Assembly (NCBI RefSeq): GCF_016907995.1 | Contig: NZ_JAFBDA010000011.1 | Span: 61,669-125,668 of the forward strand | DNA length: 64,000 bases | Direction of reading: 5' to 3' | From: Clostridium sardiniense | GTDB taxonomy: Bacteria; Bacillota; Clostridia; Clostridiales; Clostridiaceae | Part shown: in pieces, positions 29,401 to 39,072 of the stretch | Layout: each line of letters opens with the position of its first letter | Position numbering within the stretch: position 1 is the first letter of the stretch | Notes under the pieces: model-generated | The model's database searches: none | Seen by the model: the letters and a program-made list of their open reading frames with translations, nothing else | Told to the model about the DNA's origin: nothing | Translations under genes and position numbers: made by a program

Positions 29401-29433
29401 TCCTCTTGTACAAAATAAAAGTGTATAGGAGGA
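29401..29433 (+). promoter_or_regulatory. possible anti-Shine-Dalgarno pairing before tepA
   Basis: TCCTCT at 29401-29406 is complementary to the AGGAGGA ribosome binding site (29427-29433), with imperfect extension inward. Could lower translation. Weak stem, inference. Confidence 0.3.
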
Positions 29434-29439
29434 ATGTTT

Positions 29440-30144
29440 ATGAATACAAATTTTTTAAAAAGTGAAAATGATAATGATAATAATGAAAAATTAGATAAAA
29501 ATAGTGAATCAATCAAAGAATTTGGAAATATGGGTGTAGTAAATCCAAATGAAAGAATTAGAGTGTTACCAATTATCGGACAGGTAGAAGGACACGTAGT
29601 TTCTCCAGCTCAAACTAAAGCAACTAAGTATGAACACGTAATACCACAGCTTATTGAAATGGAGCAAAATGAAAATGTTAAGGGTGTACTAATTGTATTG
29701 AATACTGTTGGAGGAGATGTTGAAGCAGGACTTGGAATTGCAGAAATGATAAATTCTTTATCAAAGCCAACTGTTTCTATAGTTATAGGAGGAGGCCACT
29801 CTATTGGAGTGCCACTTGCAACATCAGCAAAATATTCGTTTATAACTCCATCTGCAACAATGATAGTTCATCCTATTAGAATGAATGGATTTATAATCGG
29901 AGTCTCTCAAACTTTTGAGTATCTAAAAAAGATGCAAGAGAGAATCAATGAATTTATAGTTAGAACTTCTGATATAAAGAAGGAAGAACTAGAAAAACTT
30001 TTAAGACAGCAGGGCGATTTATTAAATGATGTAGGAACTATTTTAATTGGCAATCAAGCAGTTGAGTGTGGATTAATAAATGAAGTTGGTGGACTAAAAG
30101 AAGCTATTTCAAAGTTAAATACATTTATAGATAAAAATGAGTAA
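29440..30144 (+). CDS. tepA: ClpP-like serine protease TepA (YmfB family)
   Basis: ClpP/crotonase-fold protease related to translocation-enhancing protein TepA; proposed to degrade signal or precursor peptides. It has 234 residues. Catalytic Ser121 lies in GGGHSIGVPLA, and His144 in MIVHPIR. The N-terminal 30 residues are Asn/Asp/Lys-rich and unlike mature ClpP. ATG 29434 is only 1 base from AGGAGG, so ATG 29440 (7 bases away) is chosen. Same order as Bacillus tepA-spoIIIE. Confidence 0.9.
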   Translation: MNTNFLKSENDNDNNEKLDKNSESIKEFGNMGVVNPNERIRVLPIIGQVEGHVVSPAQTKATKYEHVIPQLIEMEQNENVKGVLIVLNTVGGDVEAGLGIAEMINSLSKPTVSIVIGGGHSIGVPLATSAKYSFITPSATMIVHPIRMNGFIIGVSQTFEYLKKMQERINEFIVRTSDIKKEELEKLLRQQGDLLNDVGTILIGNQAVECGLINEVGGLKEAISKLNTFIDKNE

Positions 30145-30153
30145 GTTATTAGG

Positions 30154-30186
30154 ATCAGCTGTAAATATTTTATAGCTGATTTTATT
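30154..30186 (+). terminator. weak terminator after tepA
   Basis: ATCAGCT pairs with AGCTGAT around an AT-rich loop, then TTTATT. Modest tail. Confidence 0.5.
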
Positions 30187-30245
30187 ATGTTTATAAAAGG
30201 AATTTTATTATATATGTAGAAAGTAATAAAGTGGGGTGATTATTT

Positions 30246-32657
30246 TTGAGCAGAACTAAAAAATCAAGTAAGAATAAGAAAAATAATAATAAAAATACAG
30301 ATATACTTGGAATAGTATATATTTCAGTAGGAATACTTTTATCAGTTGCAATATATACAGATTTTGTAGGAATATTATCAGCAATATCTCAAAAGTTATC
30401 TCATTTTCTAGTAGGTATTGGAGCATATATAATCCCTATTTATTTATTATATTTGGGATATGAATATATAAAGTCTAAAGGTAGTATTAAGCTTAATAAA
30501 AATTTCTATGGAGTAACTATATACGCTGCTATATTAATATTAATATTTTCAACAATATATCTTCAAAGTATGGATAGTGCTACTTCTTTTGGACAAGGTA
30601 TAGAGGGTATTTTAAGTATGAAATCAATATTAAATGGAGGAGTTTTAGGATATCTAATATCATATCCGTTATTTAAATTTGTAGGAACAGTAGGTTCTTA
30701 TATCATTTATATAGCACTTATTATAATAGCAACTATACTTACATTTGATATTACATTATATGATGTTGGTATAACTGTGAAGAATAAGAGCAGTGAAATA
30801 AAAAAATCTAGAAAGAGAAGAGAACCGCAAGTCAAAGACAGAAACAATGATATAGATGATACATTTATTAAAGTGGTTAAAAAAGATGAAGGTAAGAATG
30901 TAGATAAAAAAGAATTTTTAAATGGCGTAAATAACAAGATTAAAATTTTAGATTTTATGAAGAATTCCTCTCTTGATGATGAAGACGCTATATATGAAGA
31001 TGAGGCATATAAAAATAATGAAGAAGTAGTTGAGAAAATAGAGCCTAAGGAGCATCAAGAAAAAATTGATACTTTCTTAAAAGATTCAAATAAGATAGAT
31101 AATACTTATAAAAAAGAAAAGTTAGATAATTCGGTGAAAGCTGTAGTACATGATGAAATCGAAACTAGTATACAAGAAGGAAAAGAAGAAGGAATGAAGT
31201 CCGAATATGTGCATCCGGATACATCTTTACTTAATATAAATAGTGGAACTAAATTAAATAGTAATGATAAACAAGAACTTATTGAAAGTGCAAATAAATT
31301 ATCAGAGACATTAGGAAGCTTTGGGGTTGATGCTAAAGTCACTCAAGTAACAAAAGGACCTTCAGTTACTAGATTTGAACTTCAACCAAGTCCAGGCGTA
31401 AAGGTAAGTAAAATTGTAAATTTATCTGATGATATAGCTTTAGGTCTTGCAGCCTCTGGAGTTAGAATAGAGGCGCCTATACCAGGTAAGGCGGCTGTTG
31501 GAATAGAAGTTCCAAATAGAGAACAGACTCCAGTATTTTTAAGGGAAGTATTAGAATCAGATGAATTTTTAAATACTAATAAGAAGTTAGCATTTTCACT
31601 AGGGAAAGATATAGGAGGTCAATGTGTTGTAGGTGATTTAAGTAAAATGCCACATACATTAATTGCAGGTGCCACAGGATCAGGAAAGAGTGTATGTATA
31701 AATACATTAATAATAAGTTTGCTTTATAAATACTCTCCAGATGAAGTTAAACTTCTAATGGTTGATCCAAAGGTTGTTGAATTGAGTGTATACAATGGAA
31801 TACCGCATCTATTGATACCAGTTGTTACAGATCCAAAGAAGGCAGCTGGAGCATTAAACTGGGCTGTAAATGAAATGACAAGAAGATATAAATTATTTGC
31901 AGATTCAGGAGCAAGAAATATTGATTCCTACAATTCCCTTTACTCTAAAGGAACAATTGAAGAGAAACTTCCTTATATAGTTATCATAGTAGATGAGCTT
32001 GCTGATCTTATGATGGTATGTCCAAATGATGTTGAAGATTATATAGGGAGATTAGCACAGATGGCAAGAGCAGCAGGTATGCATCTAGTAATTGCAACTC
32101 AAAGACCTTCAGTAGACGTAATAACTGGAGTAATTAAAGCGAATATACCATCTAGAATATCTTTTGCTGTTTCATCTCAAATAGATTCAAGGACAATATT
32201 AGATAGTGGTGGAGCAGAAAAACTTTTAGGAAGAGGGGATATGCTTTATTATCCTGTTGGAGAAAGTAAACCACTTAGAGTTCAAGGATGCTTTATATCA
32301 GAAGAAGAAGTTGAAAAAGTAGTTGAATTTATAAAAGATGGAGAAAATGAGGCTATATATAAAGAAGAAATTATAGAACATATAAATAATGAAGCAGAAG
32401 CATCAAATTCTAATATGCAAGGAGATGATGTAGATGACCTTTTAGAAGAAGCTATAAATATAGTTATTGATTATGGGCAAGCGTCTACATCATTTTTACA
32501 AAGAAGACTTAGAATTGGTTTTAATAGAGCATCAAGAATAATGGATGATCTAGAAGCTAGGGGGGTAATATCTCCTAAAGATGGCAGTAGACCAAGGCAA
32601 GTATTAATATCTAAGGATGATTTAACAGCAGTAGATTGCAGTGATAATAACATTTAA
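30246..32657 (+). CDS. ftsK: FtsK/SpoIIIE family DNA translocase
   Basis: Hexameric DNA pump that clears chromosome from the division or sporulation septum. It has 803 residues. Four hydrophobic segments occupy about 20-175, and a charged linker runs to about 330. The motor starts near 345, with Walker [14 protein letters not shown] and Walker [17 protein letters not shown]. The C-terminal gamma winged helix ([19 protein letters not shown]) reads KOPS/SRS sites. TTG start behind GGGGTGA. I cannot decide between vegetative FtsK/SftA-like and SpoIIIE roles; clostridia often use one protein. Confidence 0.95.
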   Translation: MSRTKKSSKNKKNNNKNTDILGIVYISVGILLSVAIYTDFVGILSAISQKLSHFLVGIGAYIIPIYLLYLGYEYIKSKGSIKLNKNFYGVTIYAAILILIFSTIYLQSMDSATSFGQGIEGILSMKSILNGGVLGYLISYPLFKFVGTVGSYIIYIALIIIATILTFDITLYDVGITVKNKSSEIKKSRKRREPQVKDRNNDIDDTFIKVVKKDEGKNVDKKEFLNGVNNKIKILDFMKNSSLDDEDAIYEDEAYKNNEEVVEKIEPKEHQEKIDTFLKDSNKIDNTYKKEKLDNSVKAVVHDEIETSIQEGKEEGMKSEYVHPDTSLLNINSGTKLNSNDKQELIESANKLSETLGSFGVDAKVTQVTKGPSVTRFELQPSPGVKVSKIVNLSDDIALGLAASGVRIEAPIPGKAAVGIEVPNREQTPVFLREVLESDEFLNTNKKLAFSLGKDIGGQCVVGDLSKMPHTLIAGATGSGKSVCINTLIISLLYKYSPDEVKLLMVDPKVVELSVYNGIPHLLIPVVTDPKKAAGALNWAVNEMTRRYKLFADSGARNIDSYNSLYSKGTIEEKLPYIVIIVDELADLMMVCPNDVEDYIGRLAQMARAAGMHLVIATQRPSVDVITGVIKANIPSRISFAVSSQIDSRTILDSGGAEKLLGRGDMLYYPVGESKPLRVQGCFISEEEVEKVVEFIKDGENEAIYKEEIIEHINNEAEASNSNMQGDDVDDLLEEAINIVIDYGQASTSFLQRRLRIGFNRASRIMDDLEARGVISPKDGSRPRQVLISKDDLTAVDCSDNNI

Positions 32658-32753
32658 TGAGGACAAGGAAATTTTATCTTGTAATAGCGTAAAAACAGTT
32701 ATAAAATAGTTAGGTATAAAAGTATTTTTTTAAAACATAGGAGGAAAAAAGTT

Positions 32754-34100
32754 TTGGCAAAATATAAAGTAGGAATGGTTAGCTTAGGTTGCGATAAAAA
32801 TAGAGTAGACTCTGAAATTATGCTTGGAGTTATGAATAAAGAATATGAAATAACAAATAATCCAAAAGAGGCAGATATAATTATAGTTAATACCTGTGGT
32901 TTTATTGAAAAGGCAAAACAAGAATCAATTGATACTATCTTAGAGATGGCAAATTATAAAACTAAGCACAATTGCAAATTATTAATTGCAACTGGTTGTT
33001 TAACTCAAAGATATGGAAAAGAGCTACAAGAGTTAATGCCTGAAATAGACATAATGCTTGGAGTGAATGACTATAATAAAATAGATAAGTTAATTAGAGA
33101 ATTTATAACAAAAGAAAATATGGAAGATAAATTTACAGAAGTAAACTATTCAGATGATAATATAAATGAAGGTGAAAGAGTGCTCACAACAGATAAAAGC
33201 ACTGCATATTTAAGAATTGCTGAAGGTTGTAATAATTTCTGTACTTATTGTATAATACCTAAGATAAGAGGTAAATTTAGAAGTAGAGAAATGGAAAGTA
33301 TATTGAAAGAGGCGGAAGGATTAGCTAAAAAAGGTGTTAAAGAACTAATATTAATAGCTCAAGATACCACTCTTTATGGAAGTGATTTATATGGGAAGAA
33401 AAGTCTTCATATACTTTTAAATAAGTTGTCAAAAATTGAGGGCATAAAATGGATTAGAGTATTATATTGTTATCCAGAAGAGATATATGATGATCTTATA
33501 ACAGAAATGGCTACAAATGATAAAGTGTTAAAATACTTAGATTTACCAATACAACACATAAGTAATAACATATTAAAACTTATGGGAAGAAAAACAACAA
33601 AAGAAGATATAATAAATAAAATTGATAAATTAAGAAGAGAGATACCACAAATAGCACTTAGAACTTCTCTTATAGTAGGATTTCCAAATGAAACAGAGGA
33701 TGACTTTAATGAGCTTAAAGAATTCTTAAAAGAACATAAGCTTGAAAAGGTTGGAGTATTTAAATATTCAAGAGAAGAAGGAACACCAGCTGCTATTATG
33801 GATATGCAAATAGATGAAGAAATAAAAGAAATAAGAGAAAAAGAACTTATGTTAATTCAAAGTGAAATTTCAAAAGAAATAAATAGTTTGAAAATAGGTA
33901 ATATATATGATATTCTTGTTGAAGGATATAATGGTGAATATTACTATGGAAGAAATTATGAAATGGCACCTGAGATAGATGGAAATGTATTCTTTACAAA
34001 GCATTGTCCTGTAGATAAAGGAGATATTGTTGAAGTTAAAATAGAAAAGAATACAGAGTATGATTTAATAGGAGTTGGTATGTGTGAATCTTGCAAATAA
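32754..34100 (+). CDS. rimO: ribosomal protein S12 methylthiotransferase
   Basis: Radical-SAM enzyme that adds a methylthio group to Asp88 of ribosomal protein S12. It has 448 residues. The N-terminal UPF0004 domain has three cysteines ([26 protein letters not shown]); the radical-SAM cluster is Cys159, Cys163 and Cys166 in [11 protein letters not shown]; a C-terminal TRAM domain follows. SLGCDKN and the motif order distinguish it from MiaB. TTG start, 9 bases after AGGAGG. Overlaps pgsA by 17 bases. Confidence 0.96.
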   Translation: MAKYKVGMVSLGCDKNRVDSEIMLGVMNKEYEITNNPKEADIIIVNTCGFIEKAKQESIDTILEMANYKTKHNCKLLIATGCLTQRYGKELQELMPEIDIMLGVNDYNKIDKLIREFITKENMEDKFTEVNYSDDNINEGERVLTTDKSTAYLRIAEGCNNFCTYCIIPKIRGKFRSREMESILKEAEGLAKKGVKELILIAQDTTLYGSDLYGKKSLHILLNKLSKIEGIKWIRVLYCYPEEIYDDLITEMATNDKVLKYLDLPIQHISNNILKLMGRKTTKEDIINKIDKLRREIPQIALRTSLIVGFPNETEDDFNELKEFLKEHKLEKVGVFKYSREEGTPAAIMDMQIDEEIKEIREKELMLIQSEISKEINSLKIGNIYDILVEGYNGEYYYGRNYEMAPEIDGNVFFTKHCPVDKGDIVEVKIEKNTEYDLIGVGMCESCK

Positions 34101-34674
34101 ATTAACATTACTAAGAATGATCTTAGTACCAATTTTTTTGATATTTATTGCAATTAAAGGAATACCATATGGTACTTTTGTAGCAACATTTATATTTGTT
34201 ATTGCTTCAATAACAGATAAACTTGATGGGTATATTGCAAGAAGTAGAAATCAAATAACTAATTTTGGTAAATTTATGGATCCTTTAGCAGATAAATTAT
34301 TAGTTACAGCTGCATTAGTTTCACTTGTAGAATATGGAGTTGTTCCAAGTTGGGCAGCTATAATAATTATTGCAAGAGAATTTGCAGTTTCAGGACTTAG
34401 AACTCTAGCGGCAGCAGAAGGTAAGGTTATTGCAGCAAGCTGGTGGGGGAAAATTAAAACTGTTATACAAATAGTAGCTATAATAATACTTTTAATAGAA
34501 ATAAATATAACACAAAGTATAAGTTTAAATAATGCTGTTATAAATAGTGATTTTTTAACTAATTTCTTTAAGTATATTCCAAGTTTAGCATTAAATATAG
34601 CAGTTGTTATAACTATAATATCAGGATATGATTACTTTAGAAAAAATAAAAATGTAATAACAATGAATAAGTAA
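34084..34674 (+). CDS. pgsA: CDP-diacylglycerol-glycerol-3-phosphate 3-phosphatidyltransferase
   Basis: Makes phosphatidylglycerol phosphate, the first committed step to phosphatidylglycerol and cardiolipin. It has 196 residues with about five membrane segments. The CDP-alcohol phosphotransferase motif [20 protein letters not shown] continues to LADK with all four Asp present. I prefer GTG 34084, giving the family-typical [11 protein letters not shown] start 10 bases after AGGAG, over TTG 34075. Overlaps rimO. Confidence 0.93.
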   Translation: MNLANKLTLLRMILVPIFLIFIAIKGIPYGTFVATFIFVIASITDKLDGYIARSRNQITNFGKFMDPLADKLLVTAALVSLVEYGVVPSWAAIIIIAREFAVSGLRTLAAAEGKVIAASWWGKIKTVIQIVAIIILLIEINITQSISLNNAVINSDFLTNFFKYIPSLALNIAVVITIISGYDYFRKNKNVITMNK

Positions 34675-34709
34675 AATGATTAGAAAATAATAAATATGTC
34701 AATTATAAT

Positions 34710-34741
34710 AAAAGTTCCTACTAAAAGTTGGGGCTTTTATC
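34710..34741 (+). terminator. pgsA terminator
   Basis: AAAGTTCCTACT pairs with AGTTGGGGCTTT using several G-U pairs. A moderate tail follows. Confidence 0.5.
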
Positions 34742-34752
34742 TGTATTTATAG

Positions 34753-34781
34753 TTGACTATATATAAGTAGTTCTATATAAT
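34753..34781 (+). promoter_or_regulatory. sigma-A promoter of recA
   Basis: TTGACT, 17-base spacer, consensus TATAAT, 43 bases upstream of the recA ATG. Confidence 0.88.
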
Positions 34782-34791
34782 TATAGGTATA

Positions 34792-34803
34792 GAACATAAG
34801 TTC
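34792..34803 (+). promoter_or_regulatory. LexA (SOS) box
   Basis: GAACATAAGTTC, a perfect GAAC-N4-GTTC palindrome of the Bacillus/Clostridium LexA (Cheo) type. It covers the predicted transcription start, 10 bases after the -10, so LexA binding would block initiation of recA. Confidence 0.88.
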
Positions 34804-34823
34804 GGTGAGAGGATGGTGTATTA

Positions 34824-35870
34824 ATGAATAATATAGATTCAAATAAATTAAAAGCAATTGAGGCAGCCATGGGCCAAATAGAAAAACAATTTGGTAAGGG
34901 TTCAGTTATGAAATTAGGAGAAGAATCAGTTCTTAATGTTGATTCAATTCCAACAGGCTGCTTAGATTTAGATATAGGGCTTGGAATTGGTGGAGTACCA
35001 AAGGGAAGAATTGTAGAAATATATGGACCAGAAAGTTCAGGTAAAACTACAGTTGCACTTCATATTGTTGCAGAGGCACAAAAATTAGGTGGGGCAGTTG
35101 GATTTATAGATGCAGAACATGCATTAGACCCTTCATATGCTAGAAAAATTGGAGTAGATACAGAAAATTTAATAGTTTCTCAACCAGATACTGGAGAGCA
35201 AGGACTTGAAATAGCAGAAGCTTTAGTTCGTTCAGGTGCTATTGATGTTATAGTTGTTGACTCAGTTGCAGCACTTGTTCCAAGAGCTGAAATTGAGGGG
35301 GAAATGGGAGATGCACACGTTGGTCTTCAAGCTAGATTAATGTCTCAAGCACTAAGAAAGCTTGCAGGAACAATAAGCAAAACAAATTGTGTTGCTATAT
35401 TTATAAATCAACTTAGAGAAAAAGTTGGTATAATGTTTGGTAATCCTGAAACAACTCCTGGAGGAAGAGCATTAAAATTCTATGCATCAGTTAGAATGGA
35501 TGTTAGAAGAATAGATTCAATTAAGCAAGGTGAAAGTATAGTAGGTAACAGAACAAGAGTTAAGATAATAAAGAATAAGGTTGCACCACCATTTAGGCAA
35601 GCAGAATTCGATATAATGTATAACGAAGGTATTTCAAGAGAAGGAAATATAATTGATGTTGGTGTTAAGGAAGAAATAGTTCAAAAGAGTGGAGCATGGT
35701 TCTCATACGGAGATGTAAGATTAGGTCAAGGTAGAGAAAATGCAAAAGCATACTTAAAAGAAAATCCAGAAGTAGCCTTAGATATAGAAAATCAAATTAG
35801 ATCAAAGCATAATCTTCCCCTTAATAAATCAATGGCGCAAGAAACTGCTACGGATAAAGAAAGTAAATAG
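34824..35870 (+). CDS. recA: recombinase RecA
   Basis: Strand-exchange ATPase and co-protease for LexA cleavage. It has 348 residues. Walker A GPESSGKT at 68-75, Walker [11 protein letters not shown], and the DNA-binding loops around [14 protein letters not shown] and [20 protein letters not shown]. Under a strong promoter with a LexA box, so it should be induced by DNA damage. Own terminator downstream. Confidence 0.98.
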   Translation: MNNIDSNKLKAIEAAMGQIEKQFGKGSVMKLGEESVLNVDSIPTGCLDLDIGLGIGGVPKGRIVEIYGPESSGKTTVALHIVAEAQKLGGAVGFIDAEHALDPSYARKIGVDTENLIVSQPDTGEQGLEIAEALVRSGAIDVIVVDSVAALVPRAEIEGEMGDAHVGLQARLMSQALRKLAGTISKTNCVAIFINQLREKVGIMFGNPETTPGGRALKFYASVRMDVRRIDSIKQGESIVGNRTRVKIIKNKVAPPFRQAEFDIMYNEGISREGNIIDVGVKEEIVQKSGAWFSYGDVRLGQGRENAKAYLKENPEVALDIENQIRSKHNLPLNKSMAQETATDKESK

Positions 35871-35903
35871 TAACAATATTAATTTAAAGTAAAATTGAGT
35901 TTT

Positions 35904-35946
35904 TATGGTAAGGCAACCTAAAGAATAGGTGTCTTACCATTTTTTA
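35904..35946 (+). terminator. recA terminator
   Basis: ATGGTAAG pairs with CTTACCAT, with a second inner helix ACCTA/TAGGT, then six T. The 334-base recA-rny gap otherwise holds about 130 bases of AT-rich sequence with nothing recognisable, the rny promoter and its leader. Confidence 0.9.
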
Positions 35947-36078
35947 TTAAACAACATAAAAAAATAATAGTTAAAGGTTTACTTAAAGATGAAGTGTTAA
36001 TAAGAAATTAGGCGTAAAAAAGAGAAAAAATGAGTATAATAAAGAAAATGATTTGATTAATACTTTATATTAGTCAAC

Positions 36079-36107
36079 TTGACATAATTTTATTTTTACT
36101 ATACAAT
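36079..36107 (+). promoter_or_regulatory. sigma-A promoter of rny
   Basis: Consensus TTGACA, 17-base spacer, TACAAT. The leader to rny is about 90 bases. It can fold TTATC with GATAA near 36125-36145 and AGTGAGAA with a CTTTCACT segment ending at 36180. Confidence 0.88.
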
Positions 36108-36204
36108 AATAACAAATACTGGTTTATCATATTCCAAGGATAACAGTGAGAAACAGTATGACACCACTACGCTTTCACTTAAAAATAAGCGAGGGGGTGT
36201 TAAT

Positions 36205-37749
36205 ATGCCACAAATTGTAACAATGATTATAATTGATATAATTGTGCTGTTAATATTAGGAATAGTACTTTACAAAACAATACAAAGTACATCAAAAAAC
36301 AAAATAGAATCTCTTGAAAGAGAAGCAGAAAAACTTGTAGAAGATGCAAAAAAAGATGCGGAAGCTATGAAGAAAGAAGCTATACTTGAAGCAAAAGAAG
36401 AGGTTCATAGATTAAGAAATGATTTAGAAAAAGATTCTCGTGAGAGAAGAAATGAGATCCAAAGGCTTGAAAGAAGAGTTTTACAAAGAGAAGAATCTCT
36501 TGATAAAAAGAGCGATTTTCTTGAAAAGAAGGAAGAAACCATTAATGGTAGAATGAATGACATTAAACAGTTAGAAAAAGAAGCTAACGATCTTCATGAA
36601 AAGAGAAGAGAGGAACTTGAAAGAGTTGCAAACTTATCTAGTGAAGAAGCTCGTCAATTAATTTTAGATGAAGTTAGAAAAGAAGTTTCACACGAGTCTG
36701 CTATAATGATTAAAGAAATTGAGAGCAAGGCTAAGGAAGAAGCGGATAAGAAGGCGAGAGAAATCGTTACTACAGCAATACAAAGATGTGCTGCTGATCA
36801 TGTTTCAGAAACAACTGTTCATGTTGTTGCGTTACCTAATGATGAGATGAAGGGTAGAATAATAGGTAGAGAAGGAAGAAACATTAGAACCCTAGAAACA
36901 TTAACAGGAGTAGATTTAATTATAGATGACACTCCAGAGGCAGTAATTTTATCAAGTTTTGATCCAATTAGGAGAGAAGTTGCTAGAATGGCACTAGAAA
37001 AGTTAATAGTAGATGGCAGAATACATCCAGCAAGAATCGAAGAGATGGTTGAAAGAGCTCAAAAAGATGTTGAAAACGACATTAAAGAAGAAGGAGAACA
37101 AGCAACATTAGAAACAGCTGTTCATGGTCTTCACCCAGAGCTTACAAGATTACTTGGTAGATTAAAGTATAGAACTAGTTATGGCCAAAATGTATTAAAA
37201 CATTCCATAGAAGTTTCATATTTAGCTGGTTTGATGGCTTCAGAATTAGGTTTAGATGTTACTCTAGCTAGAAGAGCTGGTTTATTACATGATATAGGGA
37301 AAGCTGTAGATCAAGAACAAGAAGGGCCACATGCAATTATTGGGGCTGATCTTGCTAAGAAATATGGTGAATCTAAATTAGTAGTAAATGCTATAGGAGC
37401 CCATCATGGGGATGTTGAAATGCAATCTTTAGAAGCAATATTGGTTCAGGCAGCAGATGCAATATCAGCAGCAAGACCAGGAGCAAGAAGAGAAACATTG
37501 GAGGCATATATAAAGAGATTAGAGAAGTTAGAAGAAATTTCTAACTCATATGAAGGTGTAGAAAAGTCATATGCCATTCAAGCTGGTAGAGAGATTAGAA
37601 TTATGGTTAAACCAGATCAAATTGATGATGCTGGATCAGTTGAACTTGCTAGAAATCTTGCAAAGAGCATAGAAGAACAATTAGAATATCCAGGTCAAAT
37701 AAAAATCAATGTTATTAGAGAAACTAGAGCAATTGATTTTGCTAAATAA
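36205..37749 (+). CDS. rny: ribonuclease Y
   Basis: Membrane-anchored endoribonuclease that starts mRNA decay in Firmicutes. It has 514 residues. One N-terminal membrane segment (about 5-24), a long coiled coil (about 30-200, rich in E/K/R heptads), a KH domain ([21 protein letters not shown]) and an HD domain with metal-binding His362-Asp363 in [10 protein letters not shown]. The ATG follows GAGGGGGTG. It has its own strong promoter and terminator. Confidence 0.97.
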   Translation: MPQIVTMIIIDIIVLLILGIVLYKTIQSTSKNKIESLEREAEKLVEDAKKDAEAMKKEAILEAKEEVHRLRNDLEKDSRERRNEIQRLERRVLQREESLDKKSDFLEKKEETINGRMNDIKQLEKEANDLHEKRREELERVANLSSEEARQLILDEVRKEVSHESAIMIKEIESKAKEEADKKAREIVTTAIQRCAADHVSETTVHVVALPNDEMKGRIIGREGRNIRTLETLTGVDLIIDDTPEAVILSSFDPIRREVARMALEKLIVDGRIHPARIEEMVERAQKDVENDIKEEGEQATLETAVHGLHPELTRLLGRLKYRTSYGQNVLKHSIEVSYLAGLMASELGLDVTLARRAGLLHDIGKAVDQEQEGPHAIIGADLAKKYGESKLVVNAIGAHHGDVEMQSLEAILVQAADAISAARPGARRETLEAYIKRLEKLEEISNSYEGVEKSYAIQAGREIRIMVKPDQIDDAGSVELARNLAKSIEEQLEYPGQIKINVIRETRAIDFAK

Positions 37750-37761
37750 ATCGTCAATATT

Positions 37762-37796
37762 AAAATACATTTTGCTTTGTCAAAATGTATTTTTTT
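37762..37796 (+). terminator. rny terminator
   Basis: Perfect 13-bp stem (37762-37774 with 37781-37793), 6-base loop, T run. Confidence 0.92.
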
Positions 37797-37815
37797 ATAA
37801 AATTTCAAAAAAATA

Positions 37816-37843
37816 AAGGGATTTATAAATAAGAGTAGAATAT
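37816..37843 (+). promoter_or_regulatory. possible sigma-H promoter of spoVS
   Basis: AAGGGATTT, 10-base spacer, GTAGAATAT. This resembles the sigma-H consensus RNAGGAWWW-N11/12-RNNGAATWW with one mismatch and a spacer one base short. spoVS is sigma-H-dependent in B. subtilis. Confidence 0.4.
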
Positions 37844-37921
37844 ATATATTATGCCATAAGATGGTAGAGTATTTTTATTGATGTAAACGATTAGTAATAA
37901 AATGTAGGAGGAGAAATAAAA

Positions 37922-38182
37922 GTGGAAGTATTAAAAGTTTCAACAAAATCAAACCCAAATTCAGTAGCAGGAGCATTAGCTGCAATAATAAAAGAAAAGA
38001 ATATAGTAGAAATTCAAGCGGTAGGAGCTGGCGCTATAAATCAAGCTATTAAAGCTATTGCTATAGCAAGAGGATTCGTAGCTCCAAGTGGAAAAGATAT
38101 AATTTGTGTACCAGCATTTACAGATATAATTATTGATGGAGAAGAAAGAACAGCTATTAAGCTTATAGTACAGCCAAGATAA
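37922..38182 (+). CDS. spoVS: stage V sporulation protein S
   Basis: Small Alba-like protein of 86 residues that is needed for normal spore development in Bacillus. It is one of the most conserved sporulation proteins: EVLKVSTKSNPNSVAGALA at the N-terminus and IARGFVAPSGKDIICVPAF in the middle. GTG start behind TAGGAGGAG. Its presence supports a spore former. It follows rny, as in Bacillus (ymdA-ymdB-spoVS), but ymdB is missing here. Confidence 0.96.
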   Translation: MEVLKVSTKSNPNSVAGALAAIIKEKNIVEIQAVGAGAINQAIKAIAIARGFVAPSGKDIICVPAFTDIIIDGEERTAIKLIVQPR

Positions 38183-38260
38183 TAATATGTATTATTTTTA
38201 AAAATACATAACTAAATTGGAAGTATAGGTAATTTATTTGTAAATTAGATTATTCAATAG

Positions 38261-38289
38261 TTGAAATTTTCACGAAAACCATTTATAAT
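38261..38289 (+). promoter_or_regulatory. sigma-A promoter of ptsH
   Basis: TTGAAA, 17-base spacer, consensus TATAAT, about 53 bases before the ptsH ATG. Confidence 0.82.
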
Positions 38290-38342
38290 AAAATGGTTAA
38301 TAAAATATTAACCTATTAAATTAAGTAAAGAGGTGTATTTAC

Positions 38343-38603
38343 ATGGTATCTAAAGAGGTTTTAGTTAAGAATGCTACTGGTTTACATGCTAGACCAGCAA
38401 CTTTACTAGTTAAAAAAGCTTCTTCATTCAAATCAGATGTGAGCTTAGAGTTTAACGGTAAGAAAGCAAACGTTAAGAGCTTAATTGGAGTTCTTTCATT
38501 AGCTGTTACTGCTAACTCAGTGGTAAACGTTATTGCTTCAGGAGATGATGAAGCTTTAGCTGTAGAAGAAATTTCAAAATTAATCGAAAACTTAGAAGAT
38601 TAA
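38343..38603 (+). CDS. ptsH: phosphocarrier protein HPr
   Basis: Phosphate relay of the sugar phosphotransferase system. It has 86 residues. The phosphoacceptor His15 lies in GLHARPA; Ser46 in KSLIGVLSLA is the HPr-kinase site used in catabolite repression (usual sequence SIMGVMSL). It stands alone, unlinked to ptsI, which is common in clostridia. Flanked by its own promoter and terminator. Confidence 0.97.
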   Translation: MVSKEVLVKNATGLHARPATLLVKKASSFKSDVSLEFNGKKANVKSLIGVLSLAVTANSVVNVIASGDDEALAVEEISKLIENLED

Positions 38604-38612
38604 TTAAAGATT

Positions 38613-38646
38613 AAAGGTTCCTAATATTTTAGGAACCTTTTTCTTT
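38613..38646. terminator. bidirectional terminator between ptsH and the DUF378 gene
   Basis: Perfect 12-bp stem AAAGGTTCCTAA with TTAGGAACCTTT, T-rich on the + strand and moderately T-rich on the - strand; it serves convergent genes. Confidence 0.88.
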
Positions 38647-38688
38647 TTAATAAGAATTTATGTATATAAAATCACTTACATATGATTC

Positions 38689-38904
38689 TTATTTTAATGA
38701 TATAAGTTTACATCTAAATAATAATGTTATTAAGTTAATTCCAGATATAGCTATTAGTATATATATAATTCTAGATACCATTGCTATTCCAAAGCTTAAT
38801 AAGGTAACTAAATTAAAATTTAATAAACCAATTAAACCCCAATTAAGTGCACCTATTATAACTAGTAAAAAAGATAGTTTGTCTAATATGTTTATTTTAC
38901 ACAT
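38689..38904 (-). CDS. DUF378 family small membrane protein
   Basis: Protein of 71 residues with two hydrophobic segments. The motif LDKLSFLLVIIGALNWGLIG is the hallmark of DUF378 (YuzA-like) proteins; function unknown. ATG 38904 is preceded 8 bases upstream by AAAGGAG on the minus strand; the ATG at 38922 lies before that site. The overlapping + strand frame is a shadow with no ribosome binding site. Divergent from purB. Confidence 0.85.
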   Translation of the reverse strand: MCKINILDKLSFLLVIIGALNWGLIGLLNFNLVTLLSFGIAMVSRIIYILIAISGINLITLLFRCKLISLK

Positions 38905-38994
38905 AATAAAATCTCCTTTCATTACTATCTAAAATATATATATGAATATATAATATTAATAATGACTTTAATGGAAGTTTTTTTTTACAAAAAG

Positions 38995-39023
38995 ATGAAA
39001 ATAATAAATAGTTATGTTATAAT
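38995..39023 (+). promoter_or_regulatory. purB promoter (extended -10)
   Basis: ATGAAA, 17-base spacer, TATAAT with an upstream TGT forming an extended -10. Predicted start near 39030. Confidence 0.6.
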
Positions 39024-39062
39024 ACGAACTATATTATGTAATATTTTAAATATATTCGTATG
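39022..39062 (+). repeat. inverted repeat between purB promoter and ribosome binding site
   Basis: ATACGAA (39022-39028) and TTCGTAT (39055-39061), with further partial pairing inside. CGAA/TTCG half-sites recall PurR boxes of Bacillus, but the 26-base spacing is longer than the usual 16-17. It could instead be an mRNA hairpin next to the Shine-Dalgarno sequence. Confidence 0.4.
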
Positions 39063-39072
39063 GAGGTTTAGG

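Noticed and set aside
38660..38932. Open frame of 90 codons on the + strand
   Set aside because: No ribosome binding site and it is the shadow of the DUF378 gene on the other strand, which has a family signature and a Shine-Dalgarno sequence.
38962..39072. N-terminal extension of purB
   Set aside because: The extension is translated from the promoter and ribosome binding site region and is absent from the usual PurB N-terminus.
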